Source of the DNA: Drosophila miranda
Lineage: Eukaryota; Arthropoda; Insecta; Diptera; Drosophilidae
Length of the DNA: 64,000 nt
Assembly (NCBI RefSeq): GCF_003369915.1
Contig: NC_046676.1
Coordinates: 14,800,001-14,864,000, forward strand
Direction: 5' to 3'
In this document: piece after piece, positions 11,030-21,904 of the stretch
How positions within the stretch are numbered: the stretch's first letter is position 1
Layout of the letters: each line of letters begins with the position of its first letter
Program-made: the position numbers and the translations under genes
Notes under the pieces: generated by a model
The model's database searches: none
Told to the model about the DNA's origin: nothing
Seen by the model: the letters and a program-made list of their open reading frames with translations, nothing else

Positions 11030-11740
11030 AAAATAGAAACAGCCTACTCATCGATTTCGATAACAAAACTGTTCTTGCAGCCCTGATTTTTAATCGTTAT
11101 AGAGCATGCATTCTCATAGAAGCTTATTTTCAACGGTATATAGAAATCCAATAAAAGCGAGTATTTAGAATAAACCAGTTAAGTAGAAAATTAATTCATT
11201 AATCGGATAAAACTATGTGGGCATGGCTAAATCTTCTATATAGCTAGTAATATACGACGGAATATCAAAAACGAGGAATATGATACATTTTCGGTATTTT
11301 TTAGAGTGAGACCGTATATTTTATTGGGACTTGCTCTCTTTTCTTTGGGACTTACTCTCTATTTTGTGGTGGGAAATTTTCTCAAATTGAGGCAATTTTT
11401 CCGGGATACAATGTCCTTTCCAGCTCAACAATGTCCCTAACATTCCATACTCACTTACGCGCATTCCATACTCTCTTACGTTTTCTTACGTTTTACGTTG
11501 CTGGCAACATTAATTTGTGTGGGCCAGACTCATGTGCCGTGAAATCGAGCAGCATTGTTCCGCAACATTTCGCGGATTGAGCAACATTTTGCATACCCTG
11601 GAAAATGGATATTATATAACTGAGAGAATGTTTGTCATCTGATGCACCAAAAAAGGCCAAAACTATTCAGTCTCTGCTGAAAAGGTATTTCACCGATATT
11701 TTATTAATATGTCCAAAACATAACAATCTGAGATCATTTC
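11030..11740. repeat. Dispersed AT-rich repeat, unclassified family
   Basis: The stretch around 11135-11290 (motifs ATCCAATAAAAGC, AGTATTTAGAATAA, GTGGGCATGGCTAAAT, GCTAGTAATAT, CGGAATATCAAAA) recurs at 13395-13510, 15390-15505, 15915-16050 and 60360-60515. A motif-6-like GGTATTTT and GACCGTATATTTTA follow at about 11290-11330. No open frame or terminal repeat that I can recognise. Confidence 0.7.
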
Positions 11741-13400
11741 TATATTATTATTATAATTGTTATTCTTGATTTTTATCGTATAACTATTATTATAATTGTT
11801 ATTCTTGATTTTTATTGAATAACTATTATTATAATTTTTATACTTGATTTTTATCGTATAACTATTATTATAATTGTTATTCTTGATTTTTATCGTATAA
11901 CTATTATTATAATTGTTATTCTTTATTTTTATTGAATAATTATTATTATAATTGTTATTCTTGACTTTTATCGTATAACTATTATTATAATTGTTATTCT
12001 TGATTTTTATTGAATAACTATTATTATAATTGTTATTCTTGATTTTTATCGTATAACTATTATTATAATTGTTATTCTTGATTTTTATTGAATAATTATT
12101 ATTATAATTGTTATTCTTGATTTTTATTGAATAATTATTATTATAATTGTTATTCTTGATTTTTATCGTATAACTATTATTATAATTGTTATTCTTGATT
12201 TTTATTGAATAATTATTATTATAATTGTTATTCTTGATTTTTATTGAATAATTATTATTATAATTGTTATTCTCGATTTTTATCGTATAACTATTATTAT
12301 AATTGTTATTCTTGATTTTTATTGAATAACTATTATTATAATTGTTATTCTTGATTTTTATCGTATAACTATTATTATAATTGTTATTCTTGATTTTTAT
12401 TGAATAATTATTATTATAATTGTTATTCTTGATTTTTATCGTATAACTATTATTATAATTGTTATTCTTGATTTTTATTGAATAATTATTATTATAATTG
12501 TTATTCTTGATTTTTATCGTATAACTATTATTATAATTGTTATTCTTGATTTTTATTGAATAATTATTATTATAATTGTTATTCTTGATTTTTATTGAAT
12601 AATTATTATTATAATTGTTATTCTTGATTTTTATTGAATAATTATTATTATAATTGTTATTCTTGATTTTTATTGAATAATTATTATTATAATTGTTATT
12701 CTTGATTTTTATCGTATAACTATTATTACAATTGTTATTCTTGATTTTTATTGAATAATTATTATTATAATTGTTATTCTTGATTTTTATTGAATAATTA
12801 TTATTATAATTGTTATTCTTGATTTTTATCGTATAACTATTATTATAATTGTTATTCTTGATTTTTATTGAATAACTATTATTATAATTGTTATTCTTGA
12901 TTTTTATTGAATAACTATTATTATAATTGTTATTCTTGATTTTTATCGTATAACTATTATTATAATTGTTATTCTTGATTTTTATTGAATTATTATTATT
13001 ATAATTGTTATTCTTGATTTTTATCCAATTACTATTATTATAATTGTTATTCTTGATTTTTATCGTATAACTATTATTATAATTGTTATTCTTGATTTTT
13101 ATTGAATAACTATTATTATAATTGTTATTCTTGATTTTTATCGTATAACTATTATTATAATTGTTATTCTTGATTTTTATTGAATAATTATTATTATAAT
13201 TGTTATTCTTGATTTTTATCGTATAACTATTATTATAATTGTTATTCTTGATTTTTATTGAATAACTTTTATTATAATTGTTATTCTTGATTTTTATCGT
13301 ATAACTATTATTATAATTGTTATTCTTGATTTTTATCGAATAAATATTATTATTCTTGATTTTTATCGAATAACTATTATTATATATTATTATATAGAAA
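11741..13400. repeat. 39-bp AT-rich satellite array, copy 1
   Basis: About 42 head-to-tail units with a period of 39 bp. Units alternate mainly between two variants that differ in the TATCGTATAAC versus TATTGAATAAT part. Because 39 is a multiple of three and one frame lacks stops, the minus strand shows a false open frame of about 580 codons (a 13-residue repeat rich in Asn, Lys, Ile, Tyr) that opens with a non-ATG codon. Two short truncated units close the array near 13340-13390. Confidence 0.95.
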
Positions 13401-15735
13401 TCCAATAAAAGCAAGTATTTCGAATAGGCCAATCATGTATAGAATTGATTCATCAATCGTACAAAATTGAGTGGGCATGGCTAAATGTTCTATATAGATA
13501 GTATTATTCAACGGAACAAAGAATTGGTCGTTTTTTGAATCGAATTTGAGTTCGCCGCAGTTCGCCGCAGTTCGCTTTAGCAACAATGAGTCTCATTCCA
13601 TACACAAACATGTTGCTAATTCCATGCACACATACCCTGGGGGAAATGAATGTTATAGAATTGTGAATACGTTTGTCTTCCAAGGCTCAGTAGGTATCAG
13701 GATCGACATAAATATGTACAAGATACTAATAATACACATGTTACGTTATTCGTGTTATTCTTGATTTTTATCGTATAACTATTATTATAATTGTTATTCT
13801 TGATTTTTATTGAATAACTATTATTATAATTTTTATTCTTGATTTTTATCGTATAACTATTATTATAATTGTTATTCTTGATTTTTATCGTATAACTATT
13901 ATTATAATTGTTATTCTTTATTTTTATTGAATAATTATTATTATAATTGTTATTCTTGACTTTTATCGTATAACTATTATTATAATTGTTATTCTTGATT
14001 TTTATTGAATAACTATTATTATAATTGTTATTCTTGATTTTTATCGTATAACTATTATTATAATTGTTATTCTTGATTTTTATTGAATAATTATTATTAT
14101 AATTGTTATTCTTGATTTTTATTGAATAATTATTATTATAATTGTTATTCTTGATTTTTATCGTATAACTATTATTATAATTGTTATTCTTGATTTTTAT
14201 TGAATAATTATTATTATAATTGTTATTCTTGATTTTTATTGAATAATTATTATTATAATTGTTATTCTCGATTTTTATCGTATAACTATTATTATAATTG
14301 TTATTCTTGATTTTTATTGAATAACTATTATTATAATTGTTATTCTTGATTTTTATCGTATAACTATTATTATAATTGTTATTCTTGATTTTTATTGAAT
14401 AATTATTATTATAATTGTTATTCTTGATTTTTATCGTATAACTATTATTATAATTGTTATTCTTGATTTTTATTGAATAATTATTATTATAATTGTTATT
14501 CTTGATTTTTATCGTATAACTATTATTATAATTGTTATTCTTGATTTTTATTGAATAATTATTATTATAATTGTTATTCTTGATTTTTATTGAATAATTA
14601 TTATTATAATTGTTATTCTTGATTTTTATTGAATAATTATTATTATAATTGTTATTCTTGATTTTTATTGAATAATTATTATTATAATTGTTATTCTTGA
14701 TTTTTATCGTATAACTATTATTACAATTGTTATTCTTGATTTTTATTGAATAATTATTATTATAATTGTTATTCTTGATTTTTATTGAATAATTATTATT
14801 ATAATTGTTATTCTTGATTTTTATCGTATAACTATTATTATAATTGTTATTCTTGATTTTTATTGAATAACTATTATTATAATTGTTATTCTTGATTTTT
14901 ATTGAATAACTATTATTATAATTGTTATTCTTGATTTTTATCGTATAACTATTATTATAATTGTTATTCTTGATTTTTATTGAATTATTATTATTATAAT
15001 TGTTATTCTTGATTTTTATCCAATTACTATTATTATAATTGTTATTCTTGATTTTTATCGTATAACTATTATTATAATTGTTATTCTTGATTTTTATTGA
15101 ATAACTATTATTATAATTGTTATTCTTGATTTTTATCGTATAACTATTATTATAATTGTTATTCTTGATTTTTATTGAATAATTATTATTATAATTGTTA
15201 TTCTTGATTTTTATCGTATAACTATTATTATAATTGTTATTCTTGATTTTTATTGAATAACTTTTATTATAATTGTTATTCTTGATTTTTATCGTATAAC
15301 TATTATTATAATTGTTATTCTTGATTTTTATCGAATAAATATTATTATTCTTGATTTTTATCGAATAACTATTATTATATATTATTATATAGAAATCCAA
15401 TAAAAGCAAGTATTTCGAATAGGCCAATCATGTATAGAATTGATTCATCAATCGTACAAAATTGAGTGGGCATGGCTAAATGTTCTATATAGATAGTATT
15501 ATTCAACGGAACAAAGAATTGGTCGTTTTTTGAATCGAATTTGAGTTCGCCGCAGTTCGCCGCAGTTCGCTTTAGCAACAATGAGTCTCATTCCATACAC
15601 AAACATGTTGCTAATTCCATGCACACATACCCTGGGGGAAATGAATGTTATAGAATTGTGAATACGTTTGTCTTCCAAGGCTCAGTAGGTATCAGGATCG
15701 ACATAAATATGTACAAGATACTAATAATACACATG
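11758..15735. repeat. Direct tandem duplication, two 1,983-bp copies separated by 12 bp
   Basis: Copy 1 is 11758-13740 and copy 2 is 13753-15735. Each contains the satellite array plus about 340 bp of non-satellite sequence (the dispersed repeat, a GTTCGCCGCA doublet, a CATACCCTGG motif). The 12 bp between the copies (TTACGTTATTCG) occur once. Near identity means a very recent event or an assembly artefact. Confidence 0.9.
13753..15390. repeat. 39-bp AT-rich satellite array, copy 2
   Basis: The unit order matches copy 1 unit for unit, offset by 1,995 bp. I could find one difference: TATAC in copy 1 near 11840 versus TATTC here near 13835. The array is therefore a duplicate of the whole of copy 1, not independent amplification. 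Confidence 0.95.
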
Positions 15736-16215
15736 AATAAGTCAAAAACATATCAATTTGAGAAAAGGTCTTAATAAATTGCGTTTGATCTACATATAAA
15801 ATTAACGAAATAGGGTGCACAAGGGCCTATACACGCATCATGTCTTCAAATACCAGCAACATTGCGACTGATTTTTTGTTGAACTATTTTGTTTAAACCT
15901 TGTTTTAGTTAAAATACAATAAACGCAAGGACTAAAAACTAACCAATTGTGTAGAAAATTTATTCATCAATGGGATAAAATTATGTGGGCAGTGCAAAAT
16001 GTTCTATATAGCTAGTAATATTCGTCGGAATATCAAAAACGAGGAGTATGTAAATTAGAACTTGAATTCGTCAGTATATTTACGGTATATTTTTAAAATG
16101 AGATGGTATGTTTCGGTATATTTCGGAGAGTCAGGCCGTATATCTTCTCGATAAATCCGCGGGCACACTGACGCGTTCAGATCAATGGCCGCGCGCAAAA
16201 TCAACAACAAAAAAT
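15736..16215. repeat. Dispersed repeat remnant leading into the ancestral dgt5 promoter
   Basis: Another copy of the dispersed AT-rich family (15910-16050). It is followed by repeated GGTATATTT motifs and then the GC-rich GGGCACACTGACGCG. No coding potential. Confidence 0.6.
16060..16215 (+). promoter_or_regulatory. Core-promoter block (motif 6 repeats, DRE-like, motif 1-like), probable original dgt5 promoter
   Basis: In order: CGGTATATTTTTAAAATGAG, GGTATATTTCGG, GGCCGTATATCTT, CTCGATAAA, then GGGCACACTGACGCG. This is the arrangement of the Ohler motif 6 / motif 1 housekeeping promoters, pointing right. The same block, reversed, stands upstream of Lac and Dyb. If the 8-kb insertion (16229-24182) is removed, this block would lie about 20-140 bp before the dgt5 start codon, where it belongs. 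Confidence 0.6.
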
Positions 16216-16227
16216 AATTCTTTTAAA

Positions 16228-18416
16228 AGGCAGATAAATCCGGCCTCCCGGGTGGAATTCTCAATGCTGCGACCCTTGCGATCACAGACGGACTTCCCCA
16301 GATAGAAGACCTAGCGTTGAAGTCCCCGCCCACTATTGAGGGTATGTCAAGCGAAGCCGCGAATTCGAAAAACTTTTTTGTGCCCGATTTAAACTGTGAA
16401 ACTGTTGTTGATGGCGGTGCATATATGCTAAAAATATTGAAATTGCTCTTGAGGTTTAATGTTTTTATTCCTAAAATTTCTAGCAACGACTATCAGCACT
16501 GAACACATATTTTTAACCGATAATCTAATCAATTTTATATAAAAGTGGCTAATTTTAAGTACCATCTTTATTGGCATTGTTTATAAAATAAGGTTTCAAT
16601 AAAAAATGTCAACAATTTCCACTAAGTTTATTTCTTTACATGGTAACTACCCATTTGCAACATATTAAAATCATTTTTATAAAGGGGAATATGTGTACTT
16701 TTCAAAATTGTTGGCCCGTTCTTTTCCATATAAGCCCCATGGAAGCGCCAGTGTGAAAAACCCCCGTTATGCATATTTTTACATTCCTTTTTTTTATATT
16801 TTTGAAAACATTGAGATTTTGATGGCAAGTGATCAAGATTTCGATGATTTCCCGCATTAATAATCGATGTGGCTCTAAATTGCATTTTTACACGACTTCT
16901 ACATTGGGGCATTGGCCAAGAGGGTGAGTGCATAACCTTAATATACTGGAAAATACTATGGAAAGTATTTTTATATTTTGCAAGGTGTGTGAGCCAGACA
17001 TTGTGGCAAGAAAATTAGTGTACTAAGTGACTTGGCGATAAAATATACGGTCTGAAATATGCCACATATACCCACTTAAGACCCCTCTATTTAAACAGTC
17101 ATTGTAGATACCTCCTATCCCTTCTTTTACTCACAAAAAAAAACCCACTATATCCACGATTTTCACTATTTTCGGTGCAATATTAAAATACCCCTTTGGC
17201 ATACAATGGGCTAATCGTTCTGTGATTTGATATTATTAGCTTGCTAGGACTTTATAGCTGAACATGAAGTTTATCCGATTGATAGATTATTTTTCTAAAA
17301 TAGTAGCCAACTTTTGCTAGTCATTCTTATTGGATTTGTTTAGAATTTTCACGAGTTTTCAAAGTGAAAATTTTGAAAAATATACCGCTAAAAATTATTG
17401 TGTAAAAAAAGCACTACCTTTAAAAAAACTGCATACAAAATACCAGATTAAATTGTTAAACAAATTCTAAGTCCCCAATCTATCAAAAAAAGTTTCCTTG
17501 CCAGGTAAAAAAGAGGTAAATATTATTATTATTAGTATTATTTTCCGCGGTCTAACTCGAGTTGTTATCCAGTTTAAATAAAGGGGCTTAAGTGGGCTAA
17601 GTTCGTTTTTTCATCGGTATGGCACGCTGAAAAGGCGTCATTCTTAAGAAGCATCCCTCCATTTTTTTTAAACTCCTAAATAATTACTGCTCGACGTCAT
17701 AATGCAGCGCCACAGGGAATTATATAAACAGCAATCACTTGCTTTCAGCCCACGCAATTTCAATGAGCAGAACCGGGAACTCCAGAATGCGGCGCGTGCA
17801 AAACAGCGCGAGTATCGTTTTCAAAGCAACCGCATTATTAGTGTTAGTCCAACTCCCGTCAAGCGTGCGGCACCTATACCGCCCTCAGAGGAGGCGCAGC
17901 CACGCCTTACCTATGTCGCTCCTCCTAAGGAGAATCGAAAACCAGAGCTGCCTCAGCAGCAGAGGAACCCCACCCGGGACCTTTACATAAAGCGCTTCGT
18001 GGATTGGAAGGCTGCCAGGAAGGAACAAACAAAGAACGAGCAAATTGCTCGTCGTGGTCAAAAGATGTTCACATATAAAACCGAAACACTTAAACCTGCG
18101 ACAAACCCCCAGAAAGAGCAGGAGAACGCTCCGGCATTTGTGCCGCCAAAAAGGCACTCCTTATATGTTTTGGCAAAAAAAACTTAGTGTACGCAGACGG
18201 CAGCGGAGAGGAAACAGCCTTTGGCAACCCAATTGCGTACCCAGGGTCATCCATCCAGATTGCGCGCTCAGCCTGCGGCAACCATGGCAAAGCTGCAACA
18301 TGCAACGTCGCGTCCTCAACCGGTCACTGTGAAGACCCAAACATCAAACATCAGCAAGGAATGTCCAGCCAGCCACAGTGAAGCCTGCACCTTCACGTGC
18401 ATTGCCCTTGAAGCCT
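16228..18416 (+). repeat. Long inverted repeat, left arm (2,189 bp)
   Basis: Its partner is 19702-21904. It carries, from the outside in, a reversed piece of the LINE endonuclease (16228 to about 16500), repeat sequence, and the first 710 bp of the mars-like gene. The arm lengths differ by exactly 14 bp, explained by a single 14-bp deletion here near 18345. I found three further substitutions by eye, so the arms are more than 99% alike. Confidence 0.95.
17000..17690. repeat. Dispersed repeat upstream of the mars fragment (mirrored at 20440-21130)
   Basis: Motifs CCTCTATTTAAACAG, TTTATCCGATTGATAGAT and TTCCGCGGTCTAACTCGAG recur, diverged, at 38560-38760, 55420-56470 and 60540-60860. It is the sequence that separated mars from the LINE in the source transcript. 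Confidence 0.65.
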
Positions 18417-19701
18417 ACAGCAGGCCCAAAGCCCAAGGCAGCAGATTTGGTCGTTGGACCTTCTGCAAATGGGGTTGTTCATTTGCCATATGTGAGGACG
18501 CAACCATTCGAAAAGCCGGCCGTGAGTAAGCCCACCTTAAAAATACCAGCAGTGAAACCAAAGCCCATTCAAGGATGCGGCGGAGGGGGAGCTGCGGGAA
18601 AATTTAAGTCGACCGCAGTAGCAAAAGGGCCGGTAAAAAGGGCCAATAAAAAACAAGCTTGCCAGCCAATTGTCGACCAGAATGAAGGACAAGAGCAACG
18701 TCAGCAAGTACGTAGGTCTTCAAAAGAATGTTCGAAATCGGCCGGAGCTGATGAGAGAGTTGGTTGAGGCTGGGACCACTGAACTCCCACTGCCTCCCAA
18801 TACGCCGCTGGAAGAGAAGATAAGTTTCCCTGCTCTGGCCACATTCACGCAGTGCAAGACGAACAATTGCAGTCAAGAAATGATAGAAGCCTTGGGTGAG
18901 ATTTCAAATCTGAGTCCAGTGGGTCCAATGAGCAGCCACCGAGATTCGAAAGCGAAGCGGAAATTTGACTTTTCTAGGTACTCTTTGATAAAAACGGCAG
19001 CTAAAGAGAGTTTGATCTTGGATCCATATCTGGCTAAGGGTAAGTACAACAGGAATAAAATGGAGTAAAATGTAATATTATTGGTTTCCAGATCCAGATG
19101 ATAAAGAACAAGAAAATTCTACTCTGAAGGCAGCTGCGGAGCAAACCCCTCCTCGCAGGATTTCCGATGAGAAGCCCAACTACTTAAGTCCATATGTGAG
19201 CGTCTCGCGCGGTAAAGTCAACTCTCGCTGTGAGCGTGAGAAGCGAAACAGCATGTATTTGCCCGGTGAGGAGTATCCTGTTGCTCTACTTTCGCATACA
19301 GCTGGAGAATGAGATTCGACGACTGCGAGATATCTGCAGCGAGTGGGAAGCCTATAGCAAGGAGAATGAGGCGCATCTGGTTGAGACGGGCGGCATAGAT
19401 ATGATCAATGTGGCCATTGGACAGACAAATTTGCTCTCTACCAAGAAATTGATGCAGTTCAGCGGTCTGATTGACCGTTGCGAGGCGGGAGCTACGGGCA
19501 AGAACCATCGACCCTACGATGGCAGCGAGGAGACGAAACCCGTCCAGGCAGAGGATCTGGAAGGGTGGTGGGACATGCTGCGACTCCAGAGTGAGAATGT
19601 TGACAAGCGCTTTGATAACTTGAAGCGATGGAAACAGAACAATTGGCAGGACCCCGATAGAGTTGAGGAATCGAAAATACCAGCCAAGCCTGTGGCCAAA
19701 C
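17702..19701 (+). pseudogene. mars: mars-derived pseudogene (HURP/GKAP family), truncated and frame-broken
   Basis: Mars is the fly HURP orthologue, a GKAP-domain protein of the mitotic spindle and centrosome attachment. The N-terminus is basic (QRHRELYKQQSLAFSPRNFN, ARAKQREYRF, RDLYIKRFVDWKAARKEQ). The GKAP domain is at about 19290-19660 (RRLRDICSEWEAY, GWWDMLRLQSENVDKRFDNL, WKQNNWQDPD). A 52-bp GT-AG intron is still present at 19040-19091, so the source was unspliced in this direction. Lesions: a nonsense TAG at 18185-18187 (CAG in the other arm), a 14-bp deletion near 18345, a frameshift in an A run near 18650, another near 19285, and loss of the 3' end at 19701. It cannot make full-length Mars. 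An intact mars is expected elsewhere in the genome. Confidence 0.82.
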
Positions 19702-20430
19702 AGGCTTCAAGGGCAATGCACGTGAAGGTGCAGGCTTCACTGTGGCTGGCTGGACATTCCTTGCTGATGTTTGATGTTTCATGTTTGATGTTTGGGTCTT
19801 CACAGTGACCGGTTGAGGACGCGACGTTGCATGTTGCAGCTTTGCCATGGTTGCCGCAGGCTGAGCGCGCAATCTGGATGGATGACCCTGGGTACGCAAT
19901 TGGGTTGCCAAAGGCTGTTTCCTCTCCGCTGCCGTCTGCGTACACTGAGTTTTTTTTGCCAAAACATATAAGGAGTGCCTTTTTGGCGGCACAAATACCG
20001 GAGCGTTCTCCTGCTCTTTCTGGGGGTTTGTCGCAGGTTTAAGTGTTTCGGTTTTATATGTGAACATCTTTTGACCACGACGAGCAATTTGCTCGTTCTT
20101 TGTTTGTTCCTTCCTGGCAGCCTTCCAATCCACGAAGCGCTTTATGTAAAGGTCCCGGGTGGGGTTCCTCTGCTGCTGAGGCAGCTCTGGTTTTCGATTC
20201 TCCTTAGGAGGAGCGACATAGGTAAGGCGTGGCTGCGCCTCCTCTGAGGGCGGTATAGGTGCCGCACGCTTGACGGGAGTTGGACTAACACTAATAATGC
20301 GGTTGCTTTGAAAACGATACTCGCGCTGTTTTGCACGCGCCGCATTCTGGAGTTCCCGGTTCTGCTCATTGAAATTGCGTGGGCTGAAAGCAAGTGATTG
20401 CTGTTTATATAATTCCCTGTGGCGCTGCAT
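19492..20430 (-). pseudogene. Second mars N-terminal copy, open reading frame of 312 codons ending in antisense sequence
   Basis: The right-arm copy keeps CAG where the left arm has a stop and keeps the 14 bp deleted on the left. It therefore reads openly through about 236 mars codons, then runs into the reversed spacer at 19701 and adds about 75 meaningless residues before a stop at 19492. It lacks the GKAP domain. It could make a dominant N-terminal fragment if transcribed, but it has no evident 3' end of its own. Confidence 0.75.
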
Positions 20431-21904
20431 TATGACGTCGAGCAGTAATTATTTAGGAGTTTAAAAAAAATGGAGGGATGCTTCTTAAGAATGACGCCTT
20501 TTCAGCGTGCCATACCGATGAAAAAACGAACTTAGCCCACTTAAGCCCCTTTATTTAAACTGGATAACAACTCGAGTTAGACCGCGGAAAATAATACTAA
20601 TAATAATAATATTTACCTCTTTTTTACCTGGCAAGGAAACTTTTTTTGATAGATTGGGGACTTAGAATTTGTTTAACAATTTAATCTGGTATTTTGTATG
20701 CAGTTTTTTTAAAGGTAGTGCTTTTTTTACACAATAATTTTTAGCGGTATATTTTTCAAAATTTTCACTTTGAAAACTCGTGAAAATTCTAAACAAATCC
20801 AATAAGAATGACTAGCAAAAGTTGGCTACTATTTTAGAAAAATAATCTATCAATCGGATAAACTTCATGTTCAGCTATAAAGTCCTAGCAAGCTAATAAT
20901 ATCAAATCACAGAACGATTAGCCCATTGTATGCCAAAGGGGTATTTTAATATTGCACCGAAAATAGTGAAAATCGTGGATATAGTGGGTTTTTTTTTGTG
21001 AGTAAAAGAAGGGATAGGAGGTATCTACAATGACTGTTTAAATAGAGGGGTCTTAAGTGGGTATATGTGGCATATTTCAGACCGTATATTTTATCGCCAA
21101 GTCACTTAGTACACTAATTTTCTTGCCACAATGTCTGGCTCACACACCTTGCAAAATATAAAAATACTTTCCATAGTATTTTCCAGTATATTAAGGTTAT
21201 GCACTCACCCTCTTGGCCAATGCCCCAATGTAGAAGTCGTGTAAAAATGCAATTTAGAGCCACATCGATTATTAATGCGGGAAATCATCGAAATCTTGAT
21301 CACTTGCCATCAAAATCTCAATGTTTTCAAAAATATAAAAAAAAGGAATGTAAAAATATGCATAACGGGGGTTTTTCACACTGGCGCTTCCATGGGGCTT
21401 ATATGGAAAAGAACGGGCCAACTATTTTGAAAAGTACACATATTCCCCTTTATAAAAATGATTTTAATATGTTGCAAATGGGTAGTTACCATGTAAAGAA
21501 ATAAACTTAGTGGAAATTGTTGACATTTTTTATTGAAACCTTATTTTATAAACAATGCCAATAAAGATGGTACTTAAAATTAGCCACTTTTATATAAAAT
21601 TGATTAGATTATCGGTTAAAAATATGTGTTCAGTGCTGATAGTCGTTGCTAGAAATTTTAGGAATAAAAACATTAAACCTCAAGAGCAATTTCAATATTT
21701 TTAGCATATATGCACCGCCATCAACAACAGTTTCACAGTTTAAATCGGGCACAAAAAAGTTTTTCGAATTCGCGGCTTCGCTTGACATACCCTCAATAGT
21801 GGGCGGGGACTTCAACGCTAGGTCTTCTATCTGGGGAAGTCCGTCTGTGATCGCAAGGGTCGCAGCATTGAGAATTCCACCCGGGAGGCCGGATTTATCT
21901 GCCT
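19702..21904 (-). repeat. Long inverted repeat, right arm (2,203 bp)
   Basis: This is the mirror of 16228-18416. The mars N-terminus reads on the minus strand from 20430; the LINE continues past the arm's outer edge at 21904 on the plus strand. The inner breakpoint follows a mars codon for Pro; a transcript crossing both arms would fold into a hairpin with a 1,285-nt loop. Confidence 0.95.

Noticed and set aside
13380-13764. Paired short open frames repeated at 15375-15774
   Set aside because: They lie in the non-satellite part of the tandem duplication and repeat only because the DNA is duplicated; start codons and composition give no support.
11741-15390. Regular direct repeats considered as a CRISPR-like array
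   Set aside because: Units are contiguous with no unique spacers, and the genome is animal.
11690-15427. Two 576-580 codon open frames of a 13-residue Asn/Lys/Ile/Tyr repeat
   Set aside because: They are a by-product of a 39-bp AT-rich satellite whose period is a multiple of three. They begin at a non-ATG codon and have no domain, signal or splice support.
16628-16933. 101-codon minus-strand frame, mirrored at 21199-21504
   Set aside because: It lies in repeat sequence of the inverted-repeat arms and appears twice only for that reason; no family resemblance.
17739-20393. Antisense and shifted open frames across the mars copies
   Set aside because: They are shadows of the mars reading frame, repeated in both arms.
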